Of a stretch of DNA of 64,000 nucleotides, positions 10,599-22,308 are shown piece after piece. Each line of letters starts with the position of its first letter. Position 1 is the stretch's first letter. The position numbers and the translations under genes are program-made. Below the pieces are notes generated by a model. It was not told the DNA's origin. It did not search any database and saw nothing but the letters and a program-made list of their open reading frames with translations. The stretch is from Naumovozyma dairenensis CBS 421. Lineage: Eukaryota; Ascomycota; Saccharomycetes; Saccharomycetales; Saccharomycetaceae. The stretch covers positions 744,001 to 808,000 of the forward strand of contig NC_016482.1 of assembly GCF_000227115.2 (NCBI RefSeq), written 5' to 3'.

Positions 10599-11732
10599 AT
10601 TTCCTAAAATTAAAGTTATATAGTTTAGGTTCTATTTCGTTAAATTTGTACTGCAGTCACAACCCTATTTTAAGAAATGTCATAACTCATATTCTTTTAT
10701 ACTTTCCTCCATTAATTAACCTACGAGTGAATAATAGCAAGTTATGTACAGTATTATTCATAGAAGTTGGTCATTGATTTGCTTGTCCTCTATATATATT
10801 CGGTATAGTTTGATATAATACGTGTGGTATTTTTGGCGTCATTTGAATTCTTGATGTTAAACTCCGAGTGGCGGAAACCGAAGCTTTTCAAAGTAAGGGC
10901 CCCTTTGCGTAACAAGACAGCAGCTCCATGCTGAAGCAATTATTTGACAGATCTTCCCCACGAGAGCTTAGTAGCGTATTGAAAATATCAAAGTGATCAA
11001 GTCTCAATATAAGAACAAGGAAAGAAATTCAAGTCATTTACAAATAACCGCCGCAGTTGATCGGAGATAGCGCATTGTTTATATTGAGCTGTATAGAAAG
11101 AAAAGTATTCACGGAATACATTGCAAAAGGAATATATCAACTTTCTAAATATTGGCTGAATCATTACAACAAATCTGCCAAAATAAATAATAGAGGAAAT
11201 TGAAAGTATCATATCGTACCTGGTGTTCTAGATTTGATTTAATTGTTATCTAACCCTGTAGTATAACCTTTTCGTTCACAATACGGTAGGGGCTTGTGTT
11301 AGTGGACTTTTTTGACTCGCTTCGTTTATCAGTTTAATTTCCGTTGAGAAACGTTCGGAAACATTGCATTTAACGTTAAGCTGGAAACACTGGTCATTAC
11401 TGTGCCAAGAGAAGGAAGCAGTTTTCTTTGAAACTTCAGAAAGAAAGACTGCTTTTATCGGCAGTGTACCCCACCGGTTTTTCTACAACTTGTTCCTATT
11501 CTTCCCTGAAATTTTTATTTCATAAATAGTACAAAAGCTAAGACAATCATCTGGCCATTGTCATTGATACAATAGAGACTTTTAAGGCAGTCCCCACAGT
11601 TTTGTGAAGGATATTCTGAATTCGAACGACGAGAAGAAAAATTGAAAAGTTCAATTGATATATACTAGGGTCCTTCGTTCTCTTCTCTATTTGTACTTCT
11701 CATAAAGAAAAAATAATAAGATAATAGCAACT
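10599..11732. other. Intergenic region FPR3-HMG1 (long HMG1 promoter)
   Basis: 1.1 kb with no convincing gene. It is a long upstream region for HMG1. One near-match to a Hap1 site (11062-11073) is noted separately. The small minus-strand open frame at 10997-11212 has no family features. Confidence 0.6.
11062..11073 (+). promoter_or_regulatory. Candidate Hap1 site upstream of HMG1
   Basis: CGGAGATAGCGC matches the Hap1 pattern CGGnnnTAnCGG at seven of eight fixed positions. HMG1 in S. cerevisiae is activated by the heme-responsive factor Hap1. It lies 660 bp from the ATG, rather far, so this is tentative. Confidence 0.3.
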
Positions 11733-14700
11733 ATGGCACTACTTTTTAAGGAGATGAACCACGTTGCAAAACCATTTGCATATCTAGCTAGATTTTCTGC
11801 AAGGAACCCAATTCACGTTATCTTAACAACCCTTATAATATCAACGGCAGCATATTTGTCTGTAATACAATACTATTTCAGTGGCTGGCAATTAGATTCT
11901 AATAGTATATTCTCTTCTAATACAAGAGACCAAGAACAATTCTTCCAAGAGTGTACTCATTATGTTAAAGAACCTTCTTCAAGAGCTTGGGGTTTAGTAT
12001 CGAATGGGGTCGCTAAGGATACATTTACTCGTCAACATTATTACCTATTCGATATGAATTTCCAAACGGATAATCATTCAATTCCTTTACCAGAATTAGA
12101 AAACACATATTTCCAAAGGGGTAACGAGAAGTACGTCTTAAGCTCCCAACTGGATCTTCCTACTATTTTAGAATCATCAGACGGTACTCAATGGAGATTG
12201 AAAGCAAGTAATAATTATCTTATTGAAATCCAAAGATTTTTCGTCTTCTTATACAAAAGCTGTACTACTCATATTCATGAATCTGACCCATTCGATCTCT
12301 TCATTATCGTTATGGCATATGTAACAATGATGTATACCCTAGTTGGTCTTTTTACAGACATGAAAAAGAAAGGTTCTAATGTATGGTTATCACTAGCTAC
12401 CATCTTCAACTCTATATTTGCTCTGTTTTTGGCATTATACACTACAGAATGTATTATTGAGGCACCGGTTAATATCTTCAGTCTAGTAGAAGGTTTACCT
12501 TTTATTTTCGTCATCATCGGTTTTAAATACAAAGTGAAAATGGCTGCTTATGCCTTGAATAAAGTTGAAAAAATTGGTATCTCCAAGAAAATGACTACAG
12601 ATAAAATAATTTTTGACGCAGCATCACACGTTGGAGGCCGTTTAATGCAGGACCATTTTTTATGCGTCATTGCATTTGTTGGTTGTTCCATTTATGCAAG
12701 TCATCTGGAAGCTTTGACTAATTTCTGTATTTTATGTTCCTTTATCCTAAGCTATGAATTGATTTTAACAGGCACTTTCTTTGCTGCAATTCTTTCTTTG
12801 AAGTTGGAAATTTATTTGATTCATAGATCTACGATCATCAAACAAACATTAGAAGAAGATGGTGTTGTTCCTACAACTGCCGATATTATATCCAGTGCCG
12901 AAAGTAAATCTGAAACTTCCATCTTCCAGTCCAATACAACTGTTGCATTTGCTAAACTTGCCATTATCCTTCTTTTTGTCATAATCCATTTCTATAATTT
13001 CGGAACAAAATGGGCATCTTATACTTTTTCATCGTTTTATATGAATAAGGGACCTAAATTATTACCAGATTTTATTAAGAATGCAAGAGCCTCGGATATG
13101 TTTAATGAAGGTGACGTCGTCTCGATTGCGCCAATTCAGTATTATCAACCTTCAAAGTCGTATCATCAGGTGGAAGATTTACTTCTTTCAGTGCTAAGTT
13201 ATATTAGTGTCGCAATTCGTGACAGATTTGTTAGTAAAATGGTATTTTTCGCATTAATATTTAGCGCTACGATTAATATTTATCTTTTGAATGCAGCCAG
13301 ATTACATACACTCTTCACGGCCAATGAACTATATAAGAAGACATCGAGTATTACAAGTTTGAATTTAACTTCAAAGGCAACTACCCCATTAAAGAGCTTG
13401 TCGCCACTACCTGTACCAGTACCAAAAACTATTTCTGAAAAATTGACCGAAAGAAAGTCATTTAATACAATTTCCAACGTTAGTACATATGTTATTCCAG
13501 AATGTTCAACAGACGGTGAGGAAAGTGACAGTTCTGATAGTAGTGATATTCAACGTTCTATTGAAGACTTAGAGAAAGATTTGAATGATGGTAAAGTAAA
13601 GACCTTGAAGAATAAAGAGATTGCCGCATTAGTTGTTAATAGTAAAGTTCCATTATATGCATTAGAAAAACAATTAGGAGATACTACAAGAGCCGTCGCT
13701 GTTCGTCGTAAGGCATTATCTATCCTTGCAGATGCTCCTGTCTTAGATAGCGAGAGATTACCATATAAAAACTTCGACTATGATCGTGTTTTCGGTGCTT
13801 GTTGTGAAAATGTTATTGGGTATATGCCATTGCCTGTTGGTGTTATTGGTCCCCTAATCATTGACGGTGTTCCTTATCATATACCTATGGCTACCACTGA
13901 AGGTTGCTTAGTGGCATCAGCTATGCGTGGTTGTAAAGCCATTAATTCTGGTGGTGGTGCCACTACAGTCTTGACTAAAGACGGTATGACAAGAGGTCCA
14001 GTGGTTCGTTTCCCAACTTTGAAAAGATCTGGTGCTTGTAAAATTTGGTTAGATTCTGAAGAAGGTCAAGAAAAGATTAAGAAGGCATTTAATTCCACTT
14101 CACGTTTTGCCCGTTTACAACATATTCAAACTGCATTAGCTGGTGATTTATTATTTATTCGTTTCAGAACAACTACCGGCGATGCCATGGGTATGAATAT
14201 GATCTCTAAAGGTGTTGAATTTTCGTTGAATCAAATGGTTGAAGAATTCGGCTGGGATGATATGGAAATCGTATCAGTTTCAGGTAATTATTGTGTTGAT
14301 AAGAAACCAGCTGCAATCAATTGGATTGAAGGTCGTGGTAAAAGTATAGTTGCAGAAGCTACAATCCCAAGAGATGTTGTGAAGAAAGTTTTGAAAAGTG
14401 AAGTGTCTGCTTTAGTTGAATTAAATATTGCAAAGAATCTAATTGGGTCCGCAATGGCTGGTTCTGTTGGTGGATTTAATGCACATGCTGCTAATTTAGT
14501 CACTGCTGTATTCTTAGCTTTAGGTCAAGATCCTGCTCAAAATGTTGAAAGTTCAAATTGTATCACTCTAATGAAAGAAGTTGATGGTGACCTAAGAATA
14601 TCTGTCTCAATGCCGTCTATTGAAGTTGGCACGATTGGTGGAGGTACAGTTTTAGAACCACAAGGTGCTATGTTGGATTTATTAGGTGTTCGTGGACCAC

Positions 14701-14954
14701 ATCCTACCTCTCCAGGTGAAAATGCTCGGCAATTGGCTAGGATTGTTGCATGTGCAGTATTAGCGGGTGAATTGTCATTATGTTCAGCACTTGCTGCGGG
14801 TCATCTTGTTCAAAGTCATATGACACATAACAGGGCAAAGAAACCTGAACCAGCTCCTCATGTTAGTCAACCCATTACAGCTGAGAAGCCTAAATTGAGG
14901 AAAGAAGATCTTGCTCGATTAGAGGAAGGATCTAAAATTTGCATAAAATCATGA
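11733..14954 (+). CDS. HMG1: HMG-CoA reductase, sterol pathway
   Basis: 1,073 residues (Hmg1 of S. cerevisiae is 1,054). It makes mevalonate from HMG-CoA with NADPH, the rate-limiting step of ergosterol synthesis, in the ER membrane. The first ~530 residues hold multiple membrane segments, with the sterol-sensing region around residues 190-370. A Ser/Asp-rich linker follows. The catalytic domain is complete: E723 in [14 protein letters not shown]817 in GDAMGMNM, the GTIGGGT cofactor motif and H1032 in THNRAKKP. The neighbours FPR3 and WAR1 are as on chromosome XIII, so HMG1 is favoured over HMG2. Only one copy is in the window. Confidence 0.96.
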   Translation: MALLFKEMNHVAKPFAYLARFSARNPIHVILTTLIISTAAYLSVIQYYFSGWQLDSNSIFSSNTRDQEQFFQECTHYVKEPSSRAWGLVSNGVAKDTFTRQHYYLFDMNFQTDNHSIPLPELENTYFQRGNEKYVLSSQLDLPTILESSDGTQWRLKASNNYLIEIQRFFVFLYKSCTTHIHESDPFDLFIIVMAYVTMMYTLVGLFTDMKKKGSNVWLSLATIFNSIFALFLALYTTECIIEAPVNIFSLVEGLPFIFVIIGFKYKVKMAAYALNKVEKIGISKKMTTDKIIFDAASHVGGRLMQDHFLCVIAFVGCSIYASHLEALTNFCILCSFILSYELILTGTFFAAILSLKLEIYLIHRSTIIKQTLEEDGVVPTTADIISSAESKSETSIFQSNTTVAFAKLAIILLFVIIHFYNFGTKWASYTFSSFYMNKGPKLLPDFIKNARASDMFNEGDVVSIAPIQYYQPSKSYHQVEDLLLSVLSYISVAIRDRFVSKMVFFALIFSATINIYLLNAARLHTLFTANELYKKTSSITSLNLTSKATTPLKSLSPLPVPVPKTISEKLTERKSFNTISNVSTYVIPECSTDGEESDSSDSSDIQRSIEDLEKDLNDGKVKTLKNKEIAALVVNSKVPLYALEKQLGDTTRAVAVRRKALSILADAPVLDSERLPYKNFDYDRVFGACCENVIGYMPLPVGVIGPLIIDGVPYHIPMATTEGCLVASAMRGCKAINSGGGATTVLTKDGMTRGPVVRFPTLKRSGACKIWLDSEEGQEKIKKAFNSTSRFARLQHIQTALAGDLLFIRFRTTTGDAMGMNMISKGVEFSLNQMVEEFGWDDMEIVSVSGNYCVDKKPAAINWIEGRGKSIVAEATIPRDVVKKVLKSEVSALVELNIAKNLIGSAMAGSVGGFNAHAANLVTAVFLALGQDPAQNVESSNCITLMKEVDGDLRISVSMPSIEVGTIGGGTVLEPQGAMLDLLGVRGPHPTSPGENARQLARIVACAVLAGELSLCSALAAGHLVQSHMTHNRAKKPEPAPHVSQPITAEKPKLRKEDLARLEEGSKICIKS

Positions 14955-15983
14955 AGACGTGTAATCTTTTCGTTTATTATCCTTATATTGTAACGAGGCA
15001 AAAGGAAGAAAAAGAATGTCAATGTATATTTATTTATAAAAAAGTATGTAATCCTTTCCCATTCTCTATTTATTAAACATAATTTCTAGCATCATTATTA
15101 GTTTAAAAAATGCATGACATATTATTCAAGAGGTTGGAAAATATCTGGACTCCTAGGTAAACACAGCCAATTTATTTCCAACCTTCCTTCGAATAGATGA
15201 GACATCTTAACTTAATTGCGATATATATTTTCTGGCCACACACAAGAAACCATATTAATCCATCTCTATAATTGTACTTCTTTGTCTGTTATTAAGGTTT
15301 CAAGATTTGTCAAGAGAGTATTTACATTTCTTGGAATATGTTTTCAATTTTGAACAATTAAACAAGATTTATGTTTGTCAAAACTATTCAAATATAAACA
15401 AAATTTAGATCAAATTTTCTAAGACATTTTTCCAAAGTAAATATCGTAACGAATATGAACCAAACGAATTCTTAAAAATAGATCCAAAAAATATACATCC
15501 TATAGGAATAAAACTAGAAAGAAAGAAAGAAAGAAAGAAAGAGTTGTACCACTAAAACTTGATTGTTACGTAATAGCCCCCCCTTTTGGACGACACAAGC
15601 TAGTTGATTTAGTTTAGATAAGGGGTGATCATTTTACATACCGAAAAATCTAGTGTCTTGACTTCGATAAATATATATATATATGGTTAGTCTGACAGCC
15701 AACAATCAAATTTTAAAAATGGGACCCTGACCAGCTCCCTTTCTTCAACTTTACTGTTACCAGCCGATTACAACTCCGACGCGGAAATTGACGGATTTAC
15801 AATTTAAAAAATTTATCCAAAGAAAAGACGGTGCTGCGAAGAGTATAAGTTGATGACTGATAGAGTGGTCGACAAGGTAAAATAATGCCAGTTATTCACT
15901 TGCAATAGTTATAATCAGTTATCTTTTATTTCATTGAGCTTCAAGCTAACAGGAAAAATATTTGTAGAGAAGGAAATTGCTGA
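14955..15983. other. Intergenic region HMG1-WAR1
   Basis: About 1 kb, AT-rich, with a GAAA tetranucleotide repeat (15517-15540) and an AT dinucleotide run near 15670. No gene seen. The right half is presumed WAR1 promoter. Confidence 0.6.
15517..15540 (+). repeat. (GAAA)6 microsatellite
   Basis: Six uninterrupted GAAA units about 440 bp upstream of the WAR1 ATG. Such purine runs in yeast promoters tend to exclude nucleosomes; no other role is evident. Confidence 0.85.
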
Positions 15984-18953
15984 ATGCGAGGTACCGACAT
16001 GTCTCATAGCACTGCGGCTGATGGATCCGATAGATTTAGTTCTGAGTCAGATAAGTATATTAAAAAGAGCGAAACTAAGAATTCAAAACAGGACGATACT
16101 GAAGAAGTTGAAACATTCGGTCTGGATATATCAACGTCTACACTTATAGAAGGAATAGATGAAAATGATCCGAGACATTCCACTCCTTCCAAAATGGAAA
16201 CCACCGAAAATGGGAAGATAAAAAGAAATACCTTTGCCTGTGTTCGTTGCCACTCATTAAAACAAAAATGTGTCCCGTCTGATACAAATGATATCTATAG
16301 AAGACCGTGTGAAAGATGCCTGAGGACTGGGAAATTGTGCAAGTTTGACCTGTCGAAGAGAACGAGGAAGAGAAGGCTCAAATCTGATCCTACATCGAGG
16401 TCCTCCACTCCTCTCACTCTCCTAAGTAGTGGAGACACTACTGCTCTAAATGCTTCTATAGGTAATGTGGCATCTTCTCAACTGCCGAACACTTTGAATA
16501 TCGAGGTGCAACAGGCTAAGAGACAAAAACAATACCCAAATCCAACAATAGCGGCGTCTATTCAGCCTATACTTCCAGGAATTCAACAAAGCCTACCAGA
16601 TCTTTGGTTAAATATTAAGCAACCACCAGCTGTTGCGTCCTCCTCCAATTCGACCAAACCATTGCAAGGCAGCGATAACAATAATGCTAACAGTTACACT
16701 AATAATAGGTCAATTAGTCCAGGATTCAATAATAGTACAAATTCGGTAGTATCATCAGATATTGCTATCAGTAAACCAATGGCTGGTACTAACCTGGCGT
16801 CTAATGCTATCCTAAGTACGTCAAAAATGCATCCGCCCATGGATAATGACATGGATACGGCCCCAATTTCTACACTCCAATCACGACCAACAATCCCATC
16901 TGCCGTACCACAAAATATTAAGGCTAATAAACCATTCAATTCACATTTAATTACCCACGAATTCAAGACGAAACTTCAATCATTATTAAGGTACCAAAAG
17001 GCTAAAATTATTGAGCTTTCAAGAAACTTCACGGCATGGTCCAATGAATGGAATGAATTAGTGCAAAGAAGCATATACCCACCAACAATCAAAGATCCAG
17101 TAACTATTGGTATTTTAAACTACGAAGAAGCATCATTACGTCTCTCTTTATATAAAAAAATGACATCTGAAACGAGGGTTCCTTTTGGTAGACTACCTTT
17201 CGGTAGATTAGATGAGGACACTACTGTCAAACAGCTACAAAGGGAGAAACCGGTTTTACTTTCTGTCATAATGTCATGCGTATCAGTGGTAATGTCCACA
17301 GCACAAACAAATAGAGATACTATAATGAAATTAGATGGGTTCGTTATAAATTTAATAACGAATGAAATATTCAAATCAAATAATAAGTCCATTGAAATGA
17401 TCGAAGCTTTGTCAACTTTGTGTTTGTGGTATAACTTCTTAGAATGGTCCAGCAAGACAAGATACCATCTTTTCAACTACATATGTTGCTGTCTAACAAA
17501 AGATTTGGGCCCTACTTTCGTCAATAGATCATTCGGAATGTTTAGTGATGAAGATCCATGTAAGTATAAGCCAGATTTCAAGACCCCGTTAGAATTGAAT
17601 AAAGATGGGGCAAGATTAACTATTTGGGTATATGTGTCTTCCCTGAATATTTCAATTTTCCTAAGACAATCAATTCAATCTAGATGGAATAATGAAACTG
17701 AACAAGCTTGTAACGCTTTATTACAAAGCCCATCACAAAGTAGCTCATTCTATAATGGTGATGATGATCAAATTTTGATTCTTTTCGCCAAATTGAATCA
17801 TATATTAGAAAAGATACATATTTACCTACATGAAATGGACCAACCTTGGGATTATGCTGGTAAAGAGAAAGAATTTACAGACAAATTTACTACCGGTTTA
17901 ATAAAGAAATTTGAAAACGAATTAGATGAGATTTTCCAACAAATACCGCCAACAGGTCAGCGTATATTAATCTTTTACTACTCAGTGGAAGCTTACCTAC
18001 ACCAGTATAAGATATCTAGATTCGTTTCAAAATCCCACGAGCATAAATTTACAAAATTACCTATTGAAATTTCGGATGCATTTCGTAGATGTTATGAATG
18101 TTGTACGTCGTTATTACGAGAATTTTTAAAACTATCACCAGAGTTGATAGCTGCTCTACCTTTGTTCCACATGTCAAGAATTATGTATACAGTTGGCCTT
18201 TTATTGTTGAAACTACGTTACGCTGTTATTGCATTACCTTTATTTCACCATTTATTACCGATTACCGAAGCTACTGGGGACCTTGTTAATAAAGTCGATG
18301 AAGTGCTAAAGGATACTTCAGAACTGTATCCGTACAACACTTTCCTTTATAAGATCCAGTATGTTGTTGCGTTATTTTCACAAACATACGCCAATAAATT
18401 GAGAGATCTGGCAGACAGTTATGAAAAGGCAGAACGAGAGAACAAACCGACTCCATATACTGTAAACCAATTTAATCCACTCTTGTTACGCTCCTCTTCT
18501 GATGAAATAAAATCGGCTTTGTTAAACACTCCAATATTGACTACTGAGCCAAACTTCTCACCTGTAGAAAATATTGGTCCTATTCAAAACAATGGGAAGA
18601 TGAACATAGCATCTCGCCAATCGATGAGATCAGAATCTGCGTTATTTGACGGGATAAATACTAGAAGTAATAACACTAATCTTGCACCGAACCAAGAATT
18701 AAAAATATCCCCATTTTCTTCAGCTACTGCTTTATCAACTACACACCTTTCCAATCCTAGTATGATAAATAACGATAAAATATTGGCAGGGCCTCCATAT
18801 GGTAAGAATTTATCATTAATTCCAGAAGTTAATCCATCACCATCTGCATCAAGCGACAACTTGAATGAATATTTGACTGATATTAATTCTCTTGCATGGG
18901 GGTTCAATGCCTTAAATGATGAGTTTTGGACAGACCTTTTCATCACTGAGTGA
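15984..18953 (+). CDS. WAR1: Zn2Cys6 transcription factor of weak-acid resistance (War1)
   Basis: 989 residues (about 944 in S. cerevisiae). The N-terminal zinc cluster is complete: C86-x2-C89-x6-C96-x12-C109-x2-C112-x6-C119, followed by a basic linker (KRTRKRR). A long Ser/Asn-rich disordered region leads into the helical fungal middle-homology region (about residues 310-800). The acidic/aromatic C-terminus (LAWGFNALNDEFWTDLF) looks like an activation domain. War1 binds constitutively to the PDR12 promoter and induces the efflux pump under sorbate or benzoate stress. A second ATG at codon 6 could also serve as start. It is convergent with BET5, as in S. cerevisiae, which supports the assignment. 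Confidence 0.9.
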   Translation: MRGTDMSHSTAADGSDRFSSESDKYIKKSETKNSKQDDTEEVETFGLDISTSTLIEGIDENDPRHSTPSKMETTENGKIKRNTFACVRCHSLKQKCVPSDTNDIYRRPCERCLRTGKLCKFDLSKRTRKRRLKSDPTSRSSTPLTLLSSGDTTALNASIGNVASSQLPNTLNIEVQQAKRQKQYPNPTIAASIQPILPGIQQSLPDLWLNIKQPPAVASSSNSTKPLQGSDNNNANSYTNNRSISPGFNNSTNSVVSSDIAISKPMAGTNLASNAILSTSKMHPPMDNDMDTAPISTLQSRPTIPSAVPQNIKANKPFNSHLITHEFKTKLQSLLRYQKAKIIELSRNFTAWSNEWNELVQRSIYPPTIKDPVTIGILNYEEASLRLSLYKKMTSETRVPFGRLPFGRLDEDTTVKQLQREKPVLLSVIMSCVSVVMSTAQTNRDTIMKLDGFVINLITNEIFKSNNKSIEMIEALSTLCLWYNFLEWSSKTRYHLFNYICCCLTKDLGPTFVNRSFGMFSDEDPCKYKPDFKTPLELNKDGARLTIWVYVSSLNISIFLRQSIQSRWNNETEQACNALLQSPSQSSSFYNGDDDQILILFAKLNHILEKIHIYLHEMDQPWDYAGKEKEFTDKFTTGLIKKFENELDEIFQQIPPTGQRILIFYYSVEAYLHQYKISRFVSKSHEHKFTKLPIEISDAFRRCYECCTSLLREFLKLSPELIAALPLFHMSRIMYTVGLLLLKLRYAVIALPLFHHLLPITEATGDLVNKVDEVLKDTSELYPYNTFLYKIQYVVALFSQTYANKLRDLADSYEKAERENKPTPYTVNQFNPLLLRSSSDEIKSALLNTPILTTEPNFSPVENIGPIQNNGKMNIASRQSMRSESALFDGINTRSNNTNLAPNQELKISPFSSATALSTTHLSNPSMINNDKILAGPPYGKNLSLIPEVNPSPSASSDNLNEYLTDINSLAWGFNALNDEFWTDLFITE

Positions 18954-19214
18954 GACCGCTTACAAAAGCTACTAGTATACTTGCTACGAAACGGAAAACT
19001 GAAAGAACTTTATCAGAATATAATTATGCATTTGACTTCTTAATACCAGAAAGCCATTTCGAACTGGTAGATGGTCAACGATCACCTTTATATAGGTTAT
19101 TATTTTTCATGTTTATCGTATAAAATTTTTATAGAATACTCTTTTCCGAATGCTGTGTCCCTTTACTTAAAGCGCATCCATCTTTTTCTTCCCAATAACA
19201 ATGTTCATATAAAC

Positions 19215-19694
19215 TTACTGGCCTACCAATGGTGATAAGAAATTCTCCAACGAATCAATAAATCGTCTATTTGTAATTTTCCTAAATCCTTGGCCTCTCA
19301 TTTCATCTTCATTCTCAGCAAAATCATATGGAGAAAATAAATTATTAGCAACATATGTAACATATATGCTGCTATAAATATATTCCAGCACTTGTGAATA
19401 TGATTGCTGCTTGAAATCACTCAATAGAACAAACCATAATCCCGATGCCGTACAATAAGTATGCACCCTATATTTCCCAGTAGAAATACTTCTCATTTCA
19501 TTCTTATTGAGTCCCCTTGATAATTTCTGTGTAATAGACCGTAACGAGTATATCATACCGTATAGCAACTTGGCAGTTTCTTGGTTTTGTTTCGAGTTTG
19601 TTGTCCCACTGGTACTATTTGTCGTTAATGTCCATTCTCTATCAAATATACAATTACAATGCTTGTCGAAGATCCAAAAAGAGTAAATTGCCAT
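19215..19694 (-). CDS. BET5: TRAPP complex subunit Bet5
   Basis: 159 residues, exactly the S. cerevisiae length. It is a core small subunit of the TRAPP tethering complex, which activates the Rab GTPase Ypt1 in ER-to-Golgi and intra-Golgi traffic. The longin-like sequence is very well conserved (YSFWIFDKHCNCIFDREW at the start, then STGKYRVHTYCTASGLWFVL in the middle). The Ser/Thr/Asn-rich loop near residues 24-38 is also characteristic. The start is the only ATG that gives the full family length. It lies tail to tail with WAR1, 261 bp apart. Confidence 0.97.
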   Translation of the reverse strand: MAIYSFWIFDKHCNCIFDREWTLTTNSTSGTTNSKQNQETAKLLYGMIYSLRSITQKLSRGLNKNEMRSISTGKYRVHTYCTASGLWFVLLSDFKQQSYSQVLEYIYSSIYVTYVANNLFSPYDFAENEDEMRGQGFRKITNRRFIDSLENFLSPLVGQ

Positions 19695-20128
19695 AGTGTG
19701 TACCTTTGACTGGTTTCTATGCTACAGTTTTCCACTTTCTGCCTTACAATATTGAATTAGTATAGTCCATTTTAATTTATACATCTGTTTAATTTAGTTT
19801 TATCTCAATTATCGTCAAATACTAAAATATGTCAAATTAGAGGTTGGCGTCGCGTCCGCCTCTAACTAAATGAGAGAACAACATTGAAGATCCCTTGAAT
19901 CATGCATGGTAAACTGTCAGATTTAATCAACTGTTCTTAATTATTATCGTTCAAATTTATTTATTCTTGTACTTGTATTCATATATAAGTTACATCATAC
20001 ATATGGAGGGGTAGGAAACGATAAAGATGGTGGTAATCATATCATCTTTCCACTTAGTCTTTTATTGATCTATACATACGACTATAGTTAAATACCTCTC
20101 TTACATGCATCAATTATCATGATGATAT
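19695..20128. other. Intergenic region BET5-ENT3
   Basis: Holds the BET5 promoter and the 3' region of ENT3. A GC-rich imperfect dyad, AGAGGTTGGCG then CGCCTCT, occurs at about 19841-19865, some 150 bp upstream of BET5. It is presumably a factor site, not identified. No gene seen. Confidence 0.5.
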
Positions 20129-21436
20129 TTAGAACATTAATAAATCAACTTCTTCAACAGTATTGCTACCATTATTGTTAGTGGAGTTCGTAGTACCCGT
20201 GCTAGTGGAATTCGTAGTAGCGTTGTTGGTGTTTGCTGCAGTAGAAGAAGTCATATCCCCGAATAGATCATCCTCATCATCTGCAGCACCCACAGTTGCT
20301 GCAATGGATGACGCCGCTATGTTCGTACTTGTGCTTGGTGCTAGATTAGCGGTATGGTTGGTGATTGGTTTTACAGGTTTAGGAATAGATGCAGAGGAAG
20401 CTTTAGCACTTGAAAATAATGAACCAAATGGATCGTCTTTCTTTGTATTAGTTGCTGAACTGATTGCTGGTACGACTACAGGTTGAATATGTAACTGTGG
20501 CTGGTAAGGTGTAGCATTTGCATTGAATGATGTTCCATCTATATCCAAAAGAGAAGATATATTATTTTGCGCTATTGGTGCATTGCTTTGAGAAGGTACA
20601 GGAGGGGCGCTCTGGAAATCATCAAAATCATCTTCGTCGTCATCATCACCCTCAACTGTAGCGTTTACTATATTATCTCCACTAGTATCTAGAAGCTTAT
20701 TAGCAGTCGTAAGCTCGGATGAAGGTTGTTCACCATCATCTTTAAATCGACCTCTAGCACTGCTTCTATCATTATATGGAGATGATTTAAAGCGCTCTTC
20801 ATTATCAGAATCATCAGAGTCAAAATCGGCACTAACACTTATACCTTGAGAACCAGATACGGTGAATCCTGCTCTGGTATTGGCAGTCAATGAACCATTC
20901 ATTGTTGTAGCTGCGCTACCCCCTGCGACACCTTTATATTTCTTAGAAGTTTCTCTTGCCTTTTTCCTTTCTTGACGAATATTAGAATCATCCTGTAGTA
21001 ACTCGACCAATAATTTTGCTCTATTTCTCACATTAATCCCTTGATCTCTTCCCTCTGAATCTATATAATGGAAAGTTTCCAACATTTGAATTAATTTCAA
21101 GCTCGATCTAACATCATCAATGAAAGGTTCAGACCCATGTTTGATTAAATAATCCAACAATTGTAATGCTTTATAGATTTGTCTCCATTCACTCCCAGCT
21201 TTTTCAGTGAATCTTCTAAAGATCATCCCTACGATTTCATAACGTTCTCTAACGTTGTAAGTTCCTTGAGCGATTTGTTCCATTAAAGTGGACGAGGCAC
21301 CCCAAGGTTCATTATTGGTAGCTTCTCTAACTTTACTTTCCATTTCAGTGTAGTTGAATACTACATTTTGTGCTTTCCGGAAGTATTTCTTGGCGTCATA
21401 TAACGTCATGTTACTTAAAGTATCTTCTAAACTCAT
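20129..21436 (-). CDS. ENT3: Epsin-like clathrin adaptor Ent3 (ENTH domain)
   Basis: 435 residues. The N-terminal ENTH domain (about residues 20-150) is nearly identical to S. cerevisiae Ent3 (SLYDAKKYFRKAQNVVFNYT-like start, EPWGASSTLM, EWRQIYKALQLLDYLIKHGS). The rest is disordered. It carries an acidic-phenylalanine motif (DDFDDFQS, near residue 270) for binding the gamma-ear of AP-1 and Gga2, and a C-terminal EEVDLLMF clathrin-box-like end. It binds phosphatidylinositol 3,5-bisphosphate and sorts cargo between trans-Golgi and endosomes. In S. cerevisiae ENT3 is YJR125C on chromosome X, next to RSF2. Its presence between BET5 and CPR3 is a gene-content difference from chromosome XIII. Confidence 0.94.
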   Translation of the reverse strand: MSLEDTLSNMTLYDAKKYFRKAQNVVFNYTEMESKVREATNNEPWGASSTLMEQIAQGTYNVRERYEIVGMIFRRFTEKAGSEWRQIYKALQLLDYLIKHGSEPFIDDVRSSLKLIQMLETFHYIDSEGRDQGINVRNRAKLLVELLQDDSNIRQERKKARETSKKYKGVAGGSAATTMNGSLTANTRAGFTVSGSQGISVSADFDSDDSDNEERFKSSPYNDRSSARGRFKDDGEQPSSELTTANKLLDTSGDNIVNATVEGDDDDEDDFDDFQSAPPVPSQSNAPIAQNNISSLLDIDGTSFNANATPYQPQLHIQPVVVPAISSATNTKKDDPFGSLFSSAKASSASIPKPVKPITNHTANLAPSTSTNIAASSIAATVGAADDEDDLFGDMTSSTAANTNNATTNSTSTGTTNSTNNNGSNTVEEVDLLMF

Positions 21437-21768
21437 TCTGGCGCTGTGATGAATTAAGCAGGTGATTGAATTGTTATATATAGGGATAAGAAGAATCTAT
21501 TGAAATCTTCCTACTGATAGTCTGTGATTAATTTGTCTACTGCTGATTTTGTTCTTGTAAAGATCTCTGTTCTCCTCCTTTTATTTGAAAATCCTTTAAA
21601 AATCTGGAAAGTTGACGTGTTTCTGAAACATTTTACATATACAGAAAAAGACGGTTGTATACTAGAACGAAAACGAACAAAAAATATACAGAAGCAAATA
21701 TTAGAAGTAAAAAAGCGTTGATGTAGATGGTAGATATTATTATTTATATATACAAGTGTGTATCATCT
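21437..21768. other. Intergenic region ENT3-CPR3
   Basis: Contains the ENT3 promoter and the 3' end of CPR3. The small plus-strand open frame at 21524-21721 has no family features. Nothing else seen. Confidence 0.6.
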
Positions 21769-22308
21769 CTATTCCTTAACTTCACCTGCATCTTCGATGA
21801 TGATTTCCTCCTTTGGTGTACCCGTAGAACTACCACAGGCTTCAATTTTCTTCACAACATCCATACCCTTAGTGACTTCACCAAAAACAACATGTTTCCC
21901 ATCTAACCATGGACATGGCACAGTAGTAATAAAGAATTGAGACCCATTAGTGTTAGGTCCAGCATTAGCCATAGATAATAAACCAGGTTTAGTATGTTTC
22001 TTGATGAAATTTTCATCAGGGAATTTATTACCATAGATGGATTTCCCACCAAAACCCTTCATGTGATCAGTGTCACCACCTTGGATCATGAAACCAGGAA
22101 TGATTCTATGGAAGGGAGTGTTTATGTACGTGGCACCAGTGTCTCTAGTACATAAAGTGAAGAAATTCTTGGCTGTCTTGGGGACGATATCATCATATAA
22201 TTCAAATTCGATTCTACCCTTGTTGGTCTTGAAGAACACTTTGGAGCCCAAATTGGTTGGAGAGGTGGAAAATAAACGAGTTTGGCGTAGAATAGATTGT
22301 TTGAACAT
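21769..22308 (-). CDS. CPR3: Mitochondrial cyclophilin (peptidyl-prolyl isomerase)
   Basis: 179 residues (182 in S. cerevisiae). A short basic N-terminus ([17 protein letters not shown]) looks like a matrix targeting presequence. A complete cyclophilin domain follows, with the catalytic [14 protein letters not shown] (Arg in FHRI), [12 protein letters not shown] and [12 protein letters not shown] motifs. Cpr3 is the matrix isomerase that assists folding of imported proteins and is a target of cyclosporin A. Its place next to YML079W and DUS1 matches chromosome XIII, which separates it from cytosolic Cpr1. Confidence 0.95.
   Translation of the reverse strand: MFKQSILRQTRLFSTSPTNLGSKVFFKTNKGRIEFELYDDIVPKTAKNFFTLCTRDTGATYINTPFHRIIPGFMIQGGDTDHMKGFGGKSIYGNKFPDENFIKKHTKPGLLSMANAGPNTNGSQFFITTVPCPWLDGKHVVFGEVTKGMDVVKKIEACGSSTGTPKEEIIIEDAGEVKE

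Noticed and set aside
10997..11212. Open frame upstream of HMG1
   Set aside because: No similarity recognised; it lies within the presumed promoter and its composition is that of non-coding DNA.
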